DNA from: Actinomycetes bacterium
GTDB taxonomy: Bacteria; Actinomycetota; Thermoleophilia; Gaiellales; F1-60-MAGs149
NCBI GenBank assembly: GCA_025360225.1
Contig: JANYCN010000064.1
Location: forward strand, 1 to 64,000
DNA: 64,000 nucleotides
Reading direction: 5' to 3'
A model generated the notes under the pieces. The model saw only the letters and a program-made list of their open reading frames with translations, made no database searches and had not been told where the DNA came from. Position numbers and translations under genes: made by a program. Below are positions 8,314 through 17,524 of this stretch, piece by piece. The first letter of the stretch is position 1. Every line of letters begins with the position of its first letter.

Positions 8314-10367
8314 CAGGCGAGCTCCACCACGAGGTTCCAGCTCGCATCGACCGTGGCATGCGCGTCCGGGCCAATGACGAGCGTCGACTCGCGCTCCTCA
8401 ACGATCGCCGGGCCAGCGAGCGTCGCGCCCGGCGCGAGGCGTCGTCGGTCGTACACGTCGACCAGCGTCATCCCGCCGCGCTCCGGCACGTAGGCAAGCC
8501 GTTGTCCCTTGAGCGGGTCGCCCACCTCGCCCGGCACGTCGAGGCGCAGCGTCGGACGCGGACCGCTCGAACGGACGCGCCAGGAAACCGCCTCGATGCC
8601 TACCCCGGCCGGTCCGAGCCGGTCGTAGAGCTCGCGGTAGCGCGCCTCGAAGGCGACGCGCAAGGCGGCGTCATCCTGCCCCGGCGCGATCGTGACGCGG
8701 ATCTCGTGTCCCTGCCCGACGTAGCGCAGGTCGGCCTCGCGCTCGTGCGTGATCGCGTCCTCGGCAACGCCTGAGGCACGCAGCACGGCAGCACCCTCCT
8801 CCTCCATCGAACGGAGAAGCGCCTCGGCGCGCGCGCGGTCGAGGCCGTCAAGCGGCGTCGGCCAGGAGCGAACGAAGTCAAAGGCCAGCGGCGCGACGAG
8901 GAACCCGGCGGCGCTCATCACGCCAGCTCCGAACGGGGCGATCAGGCGCGGCGCACCAAGCGCTCGAGCGACCCGGAAGCCGTGCACCGGACCGGCGCCG
9001 CCGAACACGAACACCGGCAGCGAACGCGGGTCACGGCCACGCTCGAGCACGTGCACGCGCGCGGCGTTCGCCATCCCCTCGTTCACCGCCTGGTGCATGC
9101 CCCAGGCGGCCTCCTCGACGCCCAGCCCGAGCGGCGTGGCGACGTCGCGCTCGATCGCCGACCGGGCGGCGGCCACATCGAGGGCCATCGCACCACCGAG
9201 GAAGAACGCCGGGTCGAGGTAGCCGAGCAGGAGGTCGGCGTCGGTCACCGTCGGCAGCACACCACCGTTGCCGTAGCACGCAGGTCCTGGCGCCGCACCA
9301 GCCGAGTCGGGGCCGACGCGCAACAGGCCGAGGGAGTCCACGCGAGCGATCGAGCCGCCGCCGGCGCCGATCTCGATCATCTCGATCACGTCGATCCGCA
9401 CCGGCAGGCCCGAGCCCTTGCGGAAGCGGTAGCGCCGATCGACCTCGAAGTCGCCGGAGCGCAGCGGCTCGCCGTCGGCGATCACGGCGAACTTCGCCGT
9501 CGTCCCGCCGAGGTCGAAGGAGAGCAGGTCGCGAACGCCTGCCCGCGAGCCGTGGTGGGCGGCTGCGAGCGCGCCGGCGGCAGGGCCCGACTCGAGGAGA
9601 CGGACAGGGAACCGGCTAGCCGTCTCAACGGTCGCGGTGCCGCCGCTGGAGAGCATCAGCCGGAACGCGCCGACGAAGCCGAGCCGGTCGAGGCGTTGCT
9701 CGAGCGCCGCCAGGTACTCCCGCGTGACGCGTTGGACGTAGACGTTCGCGATCGTCGTCGACGTGCGCTCGAACTCGCGGATCTCCGGCACGACGTCGGA
9801 GGAGATCGATACCTGCAGCGCGGGCGCGACCCGGGCGAGCGCGTCGCGGGCGAGCAGCTCTGAGGCCGCGTTCGCGTAGGAGTGGAGGAACGCGATCGCG
9901 ACCGCCTCGACCCCTTCCTCGACCAGCTCGCGGCCGAGCTGCTCGACCAGCGCGACGTCAACGACCCGGCTGATCGTGCCGTCTGCGAGCGTCCGCTCGG
10001 GCACGTCGAAGCGCAGGTAGCGCGGCACGAGGGGCTCGGGGAGCTCGAGGTCGATGTCGTACAGCTCGAAACGCGCCTCGCGGCCGATCTCGATCACGTC
10101 GCGGAAGCCGGCGGTCGCGAGCAGCGCAGTGGGTGCGCCCTTGCGCTCGATGATCGCGTTCGTCACGAGCGTCGTGCCGTGGATCACCTGGTCGAGCCCG
10201 GCCGCTGCGACGCCAGCCCGCGCGAGCGCGTCCACCAGCACGGTCTCGACCGCGCGCGACGGGTCGTCAGGGGTCGTCAGGGCCTTGGCGACCGTGAAGG
10301 AGCCAGACGCATCGTCGACGCAGATCAGGTCGGTGAACGTGCCACCGATGTCAACGCCGACCCTCAC
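8313..10367 (-). CDS. hydantoinase A/oxoprolinase family protein
   Basis: This 684-aa HyuA-type subunit has an ASKHA-like N-terminal phosphate loop (GVDIGGTFTDLICVD), LLSFDLGGTTAKFAVI, ATVETASRFPVRLLESGPAAG in its centre and a hydantoinase/oxoprolinase C-terminal domain. Members use ATP to open or carboxylate cyclic amides or ketones together with HyuB. It starts at GTG, overlapping the SDR stop, and its own TGA overlaps the hyuB ATG. The exact substrate is not readable. The neighbouring sarcosine oxidase-like gene makes N-methylhydantoin a reasonable guess. Confidence 0.9.
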   Translation of the reverse strand: MRVGVDIGGTFTDLICVDDASGSFTVAKALTTPDDPSRAVETVLVDALARAGVAAAGLDQVIHGTTLVTNAIIERKGAPTALLATAGFRDVIEIGREARFELYDIDLELPEPLVPRYLRFDVPERTLADGTISRVVDVALVEQLGRELVEEGVEAVAIAFLHSYANAASELLARDALARVAPALQVSISSDVVPEIREFERTSTTIANVYVQRVTREYLAALEQRLDRLGFVGAFRLMLSSGGTATVETASRFPVRLLESGPAAGALAAAHHGSRAGVRDLLSFDLGGTTAKFAVIADGEPLRSGDFEVDRRYRFRKGSGLPVRIDVIEMIEIGAGGGSIARVDSLGLLRVGPDSAGAAPGPACYGNGGVLPTVTDADLLLGYLDPAFFLGGAMALDVAAARSAIERDVATPLGLGVEEAAWGMHQAVNEGMANAARVHVLERGRDPRSLPVFVFGGAGPVHGFRVARALGAPRLIAPFGAGVMSAAGFLVAPLAFDFVRSWPTPLDGLDRARAEALLRSMEEEGAAVLRASGVAEDAITHEREADLRYVGQGHEIRVTIAPGQDDAALRVAFEARYRELYDRLGPAGVGIEAVSWRVRSSGPRPTLRLDVPGEVGDPLKGQRLAYVPERGGMTLVDVYDRRRLAPGATLAGPAIVEERESTLVIGPDAHATVDASWNLVVELA

Positions 10368-11149
10368 AGGCCAGGGAAGCGGTCAACCGGAAAGATGTCG
10401 ACCGTCGCCGACCGTTGCTGCGCGAGCATGCCACCGTCCGAGTAGACGATCGAGCCCGTCACGTATGCGGCATCGTCCGAGGCGAGAAAGACCGCCGGCC
10501 CCGCCAGCTCGTCGGGCACGCCGACCCGCTGCAGCGGGATGTTGATACCGCGGCGGCGGCGCTCCTCCTCCGGCAGGCCCTTCGTATCGACCGAGCCCGG
10601 GACGAGCGTGCAGACGCGCACGCCGTAGGGGCCGAGGTCGAGCGCGAGGGCGCGGGTGAAGGCCTCGATGCCACCCTTCGCCGCGTCGTAGGCAGCGTTG
10701 CCGCGGTGCGCGCGCGAGGCGCCTCCGGATGAGAGGTTGATGATCACGCCGCTTCGCTGTGCCGCCATCAGCCGCGCCGCCCGGAGCGCGGTGTTGTACG
10801 ACCCGGTGAGGTTGACGTCAATGATGTCGTCCCACCAGGCGTCGTCTGCATCGAGAAAGTGGCGTTCGGTCGCTGTCAGGGCAGCGTTGTTGACGAGCAC
10901 GTCGAGCCTGCCGTAGCGCTCGAGGGTCGCCGAGAAGAGCGCATCGCAGGCCGACCGGTCGGCGACGTTGCAGGCAGCCGCGAGCGCGCCCTCGAGCGGT
11001 GCGGCGACGCGCTCCGCGCTCTCCACGTCGATGTCGGAGACGACGACGCGGGCGCCCTCCGCGGCGTAGCGCTCGGCGATCGCCCGCCCGATGCCGCTCC
11101 CCGCGCCGGTGACGATCGCGACCTTCTCCGCGAGCCTTCCCTCAACCAC
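10364..11149 (-). CDS. SDR family oxidoreductase
   Basis: This is a 261-aa classical short-chain dehydrogenase. TGAGSGIG binds the nucleotide. DIDV after the second strand suggests NAD rather than NADP. NNAA is present, and the catalytic Ser (NLSSGG) and Tyr-Lys (AAYDAAKGG) are intact. It starts at GTG, overlapping the end of the flavoprotein gene by 8 bases, and its stop overlaps hyuA. It probably oxidises an intermediate of the same pathway. The substrate is unknown. Confidence 0.85.
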   Translation of the reverse strand: MVEGRLAEKVAIVTGAGSGIGRAIAERYAAEGARVVVSDIDVESAERVAAPLEGALAAACNVADRSACDALFSATLERYGRLDVLVNNAALTATERHFLDADDAWWDDIIDVNLTGSYNTALRAARLMAAQRSGVIINLSSGGASRAHRGNAAYDAAKGGIEAFTRALALDLGPYGVRVCTLVPGSVDTKGLPEEERRRRGINIPLQRVGVPDELAGPAVFLASDDAAYVTGSIVYSDGGMLAQQRSATVDIFPVDRFPGL

Positions 11150-12302
11150 GATGCGCCTCCCAGCGTCCCTTCAGCGCGGGCCGGTCGAGCCGGAAACGCG
11201 CGATGTCCCACGTTGGCTGGCGACCGGTCGCCAGGTCGGCGAGCACGTCACCCAGCACGGGCGCGAACTTGAAGCCGTGCCCCGAGCAGGCCGATGCGAC
11301 GACGATCTGCTGGTGCTCGGGATGACGGTCGAGGATGAAGTCCTCGTCCGGCGCCATCGTATATCGGCACTGCACGATCGCGTTGACACGACCCGTAAGG
11401 CCACGAACGCTGCCGAACGTCGACTCCAGCAGCCGCTGCTGGATCACGTCGTCGACGCCGCATGGCGGGTCATCCGGGTCGATCTGCGGGCCGATCCGGT
11501 CGATCATCATCTTCACGCCGTCGGGCGAGCCAAGCAACGGGAAGATCGAGCCAAGCGTCGTCGAGCCGGCGAATCGCTGCAGGACGAGCGGGAACCGCCC
11601 CGGCGCGAAGGACGCGCGGTCGGCAGGCTCGAAGAAGGCAAGCTGCTCGCGGAGCACCGCGAGCGGCAGCGCCAGCCCGAGGTCGCGAAGCAGTGGCCCG
11701 ACCCACGACCCCGCAGCGAGCACCACCGAGGAGCCGGCGATCGTTCCGTGATCGGTGTCAACGAGCACACCGCCGCCGCTCGGCCGGACGCCGAGCACGC
11801 GCTCGCCCTCGCGGACGACCGCGCCGGCGGCTCGCGCGCCGGCTGCGAGGCTCGCGACACAGCGGTCGGCTGTGAGCATCGCGTAGTCAGGCTGGAAGAA
11901 GCCTGTGGCGTCATCGGGCGGCGTCAACTGCGGGTAGCGCGCCACGATCTGGTCGCGATCGACCTCCTCGTACGGCACGCCAGAAAGACGCATCGCAGAG
12001 CGCATCTCGTTCATGTAGGTCGCATCGGGCGGGCCGAAGTCGACGCCGCCGCACGGCACGATCAGCCGCTCGCCCGCCGCCTCGGCAACCTCATGCCAGG
12101 CGCCGAGGGACGCACGCGCGAGGGCGATGTAGTCGGTCGACTGGTACGTGAGACGGATGATCCGCGACGGGCCGTGCGAGCTGCCACGATCGTTTCCGAC
12201 AGCAAACCGCTCGACAAGGGTGACGGCGTGTCCACGGCGTGCGACCGCGTAGGCCACCGCACTGCCGATCACTCCTCCGCCAACAACGATCACGTGTTCC
12301 AC
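11142..12302 (-). CDS. monomeric sarcosine/N-methyltryptophan oxidase-like FAD enzyme
   Basis: This 386-aa flavoprotein of the MSOX/MTOX group oxidatively demethylates N-methyl amino acids. It has a GGGVIG dinucleotide fold at the N-terminus and SSHGPSRIIRLTY. The C-terminal block QCRYTMAPDEDFILDRHPEH then SGHGFKFAPVLGD is very close to Bacillus sarcosine oxidase. The Cys in QCRYT lies where the covalent FAD cysteine sits in that family. The GTG start is set by TAGCCT ending 6 bases upstream. It is the first gene of the HyuAB cluster. Pipecolate or N-methyltryptophan oxidase activity is possible. Confidence 0.85.
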   Translation of the reverse strand: MEHVIVVGGGVIGSAVAYAVARRGHAVTLVERFAVGNDRGSSHGPSRIIRLTYQSTDYIALARASLGAWHEVAEAAGERLIVPCGGVDFGPPDATYMNEMRSAMRLSGVPYEEVDRDQIVARYPQLTPPDDATGFFQPDYAMLTADRCVASLAAGARAAGAVVREGERVLGVRPSGGGVLVDTDHGTIAGSSVVLAAGSWVGPLLRDLGLALPLAVLREQLAFFEPADRASFAPGRFPLVLQRFAGSTTLGSIFPLLGSPDGVKMMIDRIGPQIDPDDPPCGVDDVIQQRLLESTFGSVRGLTGRVNAIVQCRYTMAPDEDFILDRHPEHQQIVVASACSGHGFKFAPVLGDVLADLATGRQPTWDIARFRLDRPALKGRWEAHRG

Positions 12303-12308
12303 GCGAGG

Positions 12309-12314
12309 AGGCTA
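12309..12314 (-). promoter_or_regulatory. -10 box of leaderless start at 12302
   Basis: On the minus strand, TAGCCT is followed by 6 bases and then the GTG of the sarcosine oxidase-like gene. This would be the promoter of the whole 12302-6598 cluster. Confidence 0.45.
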
Positions 12315-12362
12315 ACCGATCCAGCGCTTGCGCTCCCGGCGCGGCCCGTGCACGATCCGGCC

Positions 12363-13430
12363 ATGCAACGCCGTGGACTGCCATCGCTGCTGGCGATCGT
12401 CGCAGCGCTCCTGCTGCCGACGCCGGCGGGCGCGGCGACCTACACGCTGCCGGCCGCCTCCGTCGACGTGACGCTGACGAACGATGGCGGGCTACTCGTG
12501 CGGGAGTCGGTCACCTACGACTTCAGCGCGGCGGCGCACGGGGCATGGCTCGACGTGCCACTCGACGGCTCGACGATCAGCCACGTTCTGGTCAGCGAGG
12601 GCGGCCACCCCTACAGCGACGGGGCACCGACCGAGCTGGGATCGAGCGCGCCGGATGGCACGTACGGAACGGCCGTCGTGAACGGCGCGGAACGGATCGT
12701 CTGGCACCTGACCGCGAACGCCGGACCGCGCACGTTTCAGATCGCGTACCAGCTCACGCAGCGCGTGATCGCCCACGACGACGTGGTCGATGCGAGGCTC
12801 GAGGTGTGGGGACCGGGGTGGACGGTCGACCTTGCCTCGCTCGCCGTGACCGTCCATCTGCCAGAGGGGTCGCCGGACACGGTCAGTGGCTGGCTCGAGG
12901 CGCCGGCGGTCATCACGCCACTTCCGGCGAACGGTCCGTCGGCGACCATCACCGCCAGCAGGAGCGTCGCGGGCACGACGACCGTGCTTCGCTTCACCGC
13001 GCCGCGCTCCGTGCTGGAGACGACGCACGACGCGATCGTGGTGCACGACCAGGTCGCCGCTGCGATCGCCGCCGAGGAGGCCTCGACGATCGTCCCTGGC
13101 ACCGGCGACTCCCCGTCGATCACGGTCGACCCCGGCACGGAGTTCGCCCCGGGCTTCGGCGATCCATCCGGCGATTCCAGCTTCCCGACCGGGATCTTCT
13201 TCCTCGCCATCCCGCTCGTCGCGGTCCTCGCGATCATCGGGGCGATCAAAGGCGGGGGCCAGCGCAGGATCGGCAACCAGACGACATCAGACACGTTTCC
13301 GCCGACGCAGGGTTTCCCGCCGTCGACGCACTCCTCGCCGCCGTCCGGAGGCGGAGGCTCAGGCGGAGATGGTGGAGGAGGCTCAGGCGGAGATGGTGGA
13401 GGAGGCGGAGGCGGAGGCGGAGCCTGGTAG
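12363..13430 (+). CDS. DUF2207-type membrane protein
   Basis: This 355-aa predicted membrane protein has a signal peptide (LLAIVAALLLPTPAGAA) and an extracytoplasmic beta-rich domain, with VDVTLTNDGGLLVRESVTYD typical of DUF2207. One transmembrane helix follows (IFFLAIPLVAVLAIIGAI). The C-terminus is very glycine-rich and ends in GAW, as many family members do. Its function is unknown. The glycine tail is encoded by a tandem repeat that overlaps the end of the convergent MFS gene by 48 bases. It is divergent from the sarcosine oxidase-like gene. Confidence 0.75.
   Translation: MQRRGLPSLLAIVAALLLPTPAGAATYTLPAASVDVTLTNDGGLLVRESVTYDFSAAAHGAWLDVPLDGSTISHVLVSEGGHPYSDGAPTELGSSAPDGTYGTAVVNGAERIVWHLTANAGPRTFQIAYQLTQRVIAHDDVVDARLEVWGPGWTVDLASLAVTVHLPEGSPDTVSGWLEAPAVITPLPANGPSATITASRSVAGTTTVLRFTAPRSVLETTHDAIVVHDQVAAAIAAEEASTIVPGTGDSPSITVDPGTEFAPGFGDPSGDSSFPTGIFFLAIPLVAVLAIIGAIKGGGQRRIGNQTTSDTFPPTQGFPPSTHSSPPSGGGGSGGDGGGGSGGDGGGGGGGGGAW
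13353..13421 (+). repeat. 24-bp tandem repeat plus GGAGGC hexamers
   Basis: Two perfect 24-base copies (13353-13376 and 13377-13400) are followed by three further GGAGGC-like units. They encode the GGGGSGGD tail of the DUF2207 protein and, antisense, the SASAS tail of the MFS protein. Such hexamer tracts are prone to slippage. Confidence 0.8.
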
Positions 13431-14525
13431 CAGCGTGCCGACGACCAGCAGGGCAACGGCGGCAGCGGCCGCGAACACGCCGCCAGCCGACGCGCCGTAG
13501 AGCGGCAGCCAGAGCATCGGCCCGACGGCCGTCCCCGCGAACTTGAAGGCCTGGTAGACGCTCACGACGCCAGCCCTGTTTGAAGCGGACGTCTCGACCG
13601 CGAGCGTGTTCAGCCCGGCCCAGAGGAACGCCGAGGCAACACCCGCGAGCGTCCACACGGCAGCCAACGCGAGCGCCGAAGGCAGGACGCCGAGGAAGCT
13701 GACGGCGAGCGCGCCACCGACCGCGCCACCGATCGCCGTGCGCCGGGCACCCTGGCGATCGGCGACGACGCCTGCAGCGCGGCCGAGCACGAGCCCGGCG
13801 GCGCCGTACGTCGCGAGGACGACCCCGCGCCAACCGGGAGCGATCGCGAACGCGTCGTCGATCCGGATCGAGACGAGGAAGGGCAGGCCGGTGAGCCCGA
13901 GGTAGCCGAAAAACGCTGCCGCCGAGAGGAGTCCGACGCGGACCGTCAGGAGCGCGCGGAACCGGGGCCGCGCGGCATCGCTCGTGACCCCGTCGGGCGG
14001 CGGGTAGAAGGCGAGGACGACGGCGACGAGCGCCGGGCCGATGAACACGAGGCGCCAGTCGACGACCGCCGCGATCCCCCCGAGAAGCGGCGCGAAGGAC
14101 ACGCCACCGGCCTGGATCCCCGCGAACGTGCCGATCGTCCGCCCGAGGCGCTCCCGGCCGACGAGGTCCGCCACCCCGGCCAGCAGCAGCGGTGTCGTGA
14201 AGGCGTTCGCGACGCCCTGCAGCGCGCGGGCCGCGAGGAACATGTCGAGCGACGGCGCGAGGCCGGCGAGCGCCGACGCGACGGCGTATCCGACGTACGC
14301 AACGCGCACCGTTCGCCGTCGGCCAAGTCGCTCCCCGAGCGTCCCGGACACCAGCTGCAACGCTGCGAACGGGACGAGGTACGCGGGCACGGCGAGGGCA
14401 ACCTCGGCCGTCGAGACGTGGAACGCCGTGCGGATCTCGGGCACGAGCACGGCGAGGACCGCGCCGCCGAACGGCCCGAGGAACCCTCCGGCGTAGAGCG
14501 CCCACAGCGCGCTGCGGTTCACCAA
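13383..14525 (-). CDS. MFS transporter
   Basis: This 380-aa major facilitator has about twelve hydrophobic segments, a GERLGRRRTVRV loop between helices 2 and 3 and a second DRQGARR loop in the C-half. The substrate is unknown. The start is TTG (14525) or the adjacent GTG (14522), both inside a repeat end that fills the short gap after the ACC deaminase gene. The C-terminal SASASASSTISA is antisense to the glycine tail of the DUF2207 gene. It is probably co-transcribed with the deaminase. Confidence 0.85.
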   Translation of the reverse strand: MVNRSALWALYAGGFLGPFGGAVLAVLVPEIRTAFHVSTAEVALAVPAYLVPFAALQLVSGTLGERLGRRRTVRVAYVGYAVASALAGLAPSLDMFLAARALQGVANAFTTPLLLAGVADLVGRERLGRTIGTFAGIQAGGVSFAPLLGGIAAVVDWRLVFIGPALVAVVLAFYPPPDGVTSDAARPRFRALLTVRVGLLSAAAFFGYLGLTGLPFLVSIRIDDAFAIAPGWRGVVLATYGAAGLVLGRAAGVVADRQGARRTAIGGAVGGALAVSFLGVLPSALALAAVWTLAGVASAFLWAGLNTLAVETSASNRAGVVSVYQAFKFAGTAVGPMLWLPLYGASAGGVFAAAAAVALLVVGTLLPGSASASASSTISA

Positions 14526-14537
14526 TCAGATCACTAG
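14519..14537 (-). repeat. solo end of the CTAGTGGT repeat family
   Basis: Read on the minus strand, CTAGTGATCTGATTG matches the family end with one change. Its CTAG gives the TAG stop of the ACC deaminase gene, and the following TTGGTG gives the start region of the MFS gene. Confidence 0.55.
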
Positions 14538-15541
14538 AACGCGCCGGCGTACCCCGACAGGGCAGGCTGCCCGCCGAGATGCGCGTATAGCACCTTCGAG
14601 CCCGGCGCGATCGTGCCGTTGCGGATCAGGTCGATCATCCCCGCCATTGACTTCCCCTCGTAGACAGGGTCGGTGAGCATCCCCTCGAGCCGCCCGACGA
14701 GGCGGATCGCCTCGATCGTGCTCGCGTCCGGCACGCCGTAGATGCCGGCGTGGTAGCCGTCGACGAGGATGATCTCCTCATCGCTGATCGGCCGACCGAC
14801 GCCGATCGCGTCCGCCGTCTGTCGGGCGATGCGCGCGAGCTGCTCACGGGTTTGCTCGAGCGTCGCCGAGCCATCGATGCCGAGGACGGTGCGCGGCCGG
14901 TCCTGCGCCGCGAACCCCGCGATCATCCCCGCGTGGGTCGAGCCGGTGACGGTGCAGACGACGATCGTGTCAAAGAACGTGCCGAGCGCCGACTCCTGCT
15001 CGGCAACCTCCATCGCCCAGCCGGCGAAGCCGAGCCCGCCGAGCGGGTGGTCAGACGCGCCCGCGGGGATCGCGTACGGCCGTCCGCCGCGGGCCTCGAC
15101 GTCGGCGATCGCCTGCTTCCACGAGTCGCGGTAGCCGATGTCGAACCCGGCGTCAGACAGCCGGACATCGGCGCCCATGATCCGCGAGCAGAGGATGTTT
15201 CCCACGCGGTCGTAGACGACGTCGGGCCAGTCGACCCAGTGCTCCTGCACCAGCACGCAGGCCATGCCGAGGTGCGCGGCGGTCGCCGCGACCTGGCGGG
15301 TGTGGTTGGACTGCACGCCGCCGATCGAGACGAGCGTGTCCGCTCCCTGGGCGATCGCGTCCGGTACGAGGTACTCGAGCTTGCGCACCTTGTTGCCGCC
15401 AAAGGCGAGGCCGGAGGAGACGTCCTCGCGCTTCGCCCAGATCTCAACCTCGCCGCCGAGGTGCTCGGAGAGGCGGCGCAACGGATGGACCGGCGAGGGG
15501 CCGAAGGTGAGCGGGTAGCGCTCGAAGTCGCTGAGTGGCAT
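14534..15541 (-). CDS. acdS: 1-aminocyclopropane-1-carboxylate deaminase
   Basis: This 335-aa PLP enzyme splits ACC, the plant ethylene precursor, into ammonia and 2-oxobutanoate. It matches AcdS closely along its whole length: [18 protein letters not shown] at the start, [13 protein letters not shown] with the PLP lysine, [15 protein letters not shown] and [21 protein letters not shown] and VLYAHLGG keep the Tyr-Glu and Leu that separate true ACC deaminases from D-cysteine desulfhydrases. A good GGGAGG ribosome site lies before the ATG. The stop TAG lies in a repeat end. It follows an acyl-CoA dehydrogenase gene by 13 bases. Confidence 0.93.
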   Translation of the reverse strand: MPLSDFERYPLTFGPSPVHPLRRLSEHLGGEVEIWAKREDVSSGLAFGGNKVRKLEYLVPDAIAQGADTLVSIGGVQSNHTRQVAATAAHLGMACVLVQEHWVDWPDVVYDRVGNILCSRIMGADVRLSDAGFDIGYRDSWKQAIADVEARGGRPYAIPAGASDHPLGGLGFAGWAMEVAEQESALGTFFDTIVVCTVTGSTHAGMIAGFAAQDRPRTVLGIDGSATLEQTREQLARIARQTADAIGVGRPISDEEIILVDGYHAGIYGVPDASTIEAIRLVGRLEGMLTDPVYEGKSMAGMIDLIRNGTIAPGSKVLYAHLGGQPALSGYAGAF

Positions 15542-15554
15542 ATCGATCCTCCCT

Positions 15555-16706
15555 CTACGAGAACAGCTCGCGGCTGACGATCAGGCGCATGATGTCGGAG
15601 GTACCTTCCCAGAGCTCGTCGAGCTTCGCGTCGCGCAGCCACTTCTCGGCCGGATACTCAGGCGAGTAGCCGTACCCGCCGAGGGTCTTGATGCACGCGT
15701 CGGCGGCGAAGACGGCGGCCTCCGCGGCACAGACCTTCGCCATCGCGGCGAGCTTCGCCGCCGGGTGCCCGCCGTCGATCAGCCGCGCAGCGTGATGGCA
15801 GAGCAGGCGGGCCTGCTCGACCTTCATCGCGGCGTCGGCGATCCTGAACGACACCGCCTGGTAGGAGCTGATCGGCTTACCGAAGGCGCTCCGCTCCTTC
15901 GCGTAGGAGATCGCGTACTCGACGGCGGCTCGTCCGACGCCGACGGAGGCAGCCGCGAGCGTGACGCGCGAGGCATCGAACGTCCCCATCAAGCCGTAGA
16001 AGCCCTGGCCCTCGGCGCCGATCCGGCGATCGGCCGGCACGAACACGTCGGCAAGGAACAGCTCGGTCGTCGGGATCGCCCGCTGGCCGAGCTTCGCGAG
16101 CGGCGCGCCCCACGAGAACCCCGGATCGTCGTGGTGCACGACGAAGGCCGTCACCCCCTTGGAGCGCGTCCCGGGAGCGACCGTCGCGAAGACGATGTAG
16201 AGCTCGGCGATCCCGCCGTTCGAGATCCACGTCTTCTGTCCGTTCAGCAGGTAGCCGCCGTCGACAGCGCGCGCGCTGGTCGTGAGCGCGGCGGCGTCAG
16301 ACCCAGCCCCCGGCTCGGTCGTCGCGAGCGCCGAGTAGACCGGAGCGTCACCGCAGAGCGCCGTCACGTAGCGACGCTTCTGCTCGTCCGTGCCGAGAGC
16401 GAGGACCGTCGCAGCGAAGAACCCTCCGCTCGTGATGAAGTTGCCGAGCGCGGCGTCGCCCCATGCCAGCTCCTCGGTGACGAGACAGTGGGTGAAGAGG
16501 TCATCGATGCCGCCGCCGCCGTACTGCTCGGGGAGCATGAAGCTCGTCAGCCCGAGCGCAGCAGCCTTGCGAAACAGCGGCGTCGGCGTCTCGTGCGCGT
16601 CGGAGTCGTAGTGGCGCGAGACGGGGCGGATCTCGTGCTCCGCGAACTGGTGGCAGACGTCGACCAGGTCGCGCTGCTCGTCGGTCAGACCAGGAAGGTG
16701 ATGCAT
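15555..16706 (-). CDS. acyl-CoA dehydrogenase
   Basis: This is a 383-aa FAD-dependent acyl-CoA dehydrogenase. It has [18 protein letters not shown] and [11 protein letters not shown] substrate/FAD loops, [20 protein letters not shown], and a C-terminal [20 protein letters not shown] block. The final [20 protein letters not shown] carries the Glu (WEGT) used as catalytic base in short/medium-chain enzymes. I chose the ATG at 16706 because it gives the family N-terminus; the open frame runs on upstream without homology. It precedes acdS in a likely operon. The chain-length preference is not readable. Confidence 0.92.
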   Translation of the reverse strand: MHHLPGLTDEQRDLVDVCHQFAEHEIRPVSRHYDSDAHETPTPLFRKAAALGLTSFMLPEQYGGGGIDDLFTHCLVTEELAWGDAALGNFITSGGFFAATVLALGTDEQKRRYVTALCGDAPVYSALATTEPGAGSDAAALTTSARAVDGGYLLNGQKTWISNGGIAELYIVFATVAPGTRSKGVTAFVVHHDDPGFSWGAPLAKLGQRAIPTTELFLADVFVPADRRIGAEGQGFYGLMGTFDASRVTLAAASVGVGRAAVEYAISYAKERSAFGKPISSYQAVSFRIADAAMKVEQARLLCHHAARLIDGGHPAAKLAAMAKVCAAEAAVFAADACIKTLGGYGYSPEYPAEKWLRDAKLDELWEGTSDIMRLIVSRELFS

Positions 16707-16756
16707 CTCACTGGCAGTGTCACACCCCGTCGATGCGGCCGGCGCCAGACGCCATC

Positions 16757-16762
16757 TACCAT
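16757..16762 (+). promoter_or_regulatory. -10 box of leaderless start at 16770
   Basis: TACCAT is followed by 7 bases and then the GTG of the thioredoxin gene, fitting leaderless transcription. Confidence 0.45.
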
Positions 16763-16769
16763 CCCGAAC

Positions 16770-17516
16770 GTGATCACCGACGCCACCGACGCGACGTTCC
16801 AGGAGCTCGTGCTCGACGCCTCCCACGAGGTGCCGGTCGTCGTCGACTTCTGGGCCGCCTGGTGTGGCCCGTGCCGCCAGCTCGGGCCGGTGATCGAGGC
16901 AGCGGTGACGGCCCGCGATGGCGCGGTGCGACTCGTCAAGGTCGACACCGAGGCGAGCCCGCGCACCGCGGCGGCCTTCCGCATCCAGAGCATCCCGGCG
17001 GTGAAGGCGTTCCGGAACGGCAAGGTCGTCCGCGAGTTCGTCGGCAACCAGCCACCGAAGGCGATCGAGGCGTTCCTCGACGCGCTCATCCCATCGGCTG
17101 CCGAGCTCGCAGTTGCGTCCGGTGACGAGGTCGCGTTGCGCGCAGCGGTCGCCGCCGAGCCACGCCACCTCGAAGCGCGCCTCGCTCTCGGCCGCATCCT
17201 GCTGCGCCGAGGCGCGAACGCCGACGCGGTCGAGGTGCTGGCAGACGCGGCGCACGACGCGATCGGCGCTGGGCTCCTGGCGCGCGCCGAGCTGGCGCTC
17301 GACCCTGCCGCCGACCCCGAGGGCGCCGCCGCCCTGGCGCTGCTCGATGACGACCCCGCGCGGGCGATGGAGCAGCTGATCGCCGCGATCACCGCGTCTG
17401 ACCAGCCGCGCAAGGACCGGCTGCGCAAGGTGATGATCGGCATCTTCGGCGAGCGTGGCAGCGACGATGAGCTCGTCGTGCTCTACCGACGGAGGCTCGC
17501 TTCGGCGCTCTACTGA
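16770..17516 (+). CDS. thioredoxin domain protein with TPR tail (YbbN/CnoX-like)
   Basis: This 248-aa protein has an N-terminal thioredoxin fold with an intact WCGPC redox site (near residue 33), DTEASPRTAAAFRIQSIPAV and the cis-proline. A C-terminal helical region of about 130 aa resembles the TPR region of YbbN/CnoX co-chaperones. E. coli YbbN lacks the CxxC, so this one could still act as a reductase. The GTG start is supported by TACCAT 7 bases upstream. It is divergent from the acyl-CoA dehydrogenase and separate from the ABC cluster. Confidence 0.85.
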   Translation: MITDATDATFQELVLDASHEVPVVVDFWAAWCGPCRQLGPVIEAAVTARDGAVRLVKVDTEASPRTAAAFRIQSIPAVKAFRNGKVVREFVGNQPPKAIEAFLDALIPSAAELAVASGDEVALRAAVAAEPRHLEARLALGRILLRRGANADAVEVLADAAHDAIGAGLLARAELALDPAADPEGAAALALLDDDPARAMEQLIAAITASDQPRKDRLRKVMIGIFGERGSDDELVVLYRRRLASALY

Positions 17517-17524
17517 CGAGCTCC

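Noticed and set aside
14534-15541. D-cysteine desulfhydrase instead of ACC deaminase
   Set aside because: The Glu and Leu typical of ACC deaminases are present at the deciding positions and the whole length matches AcdS.
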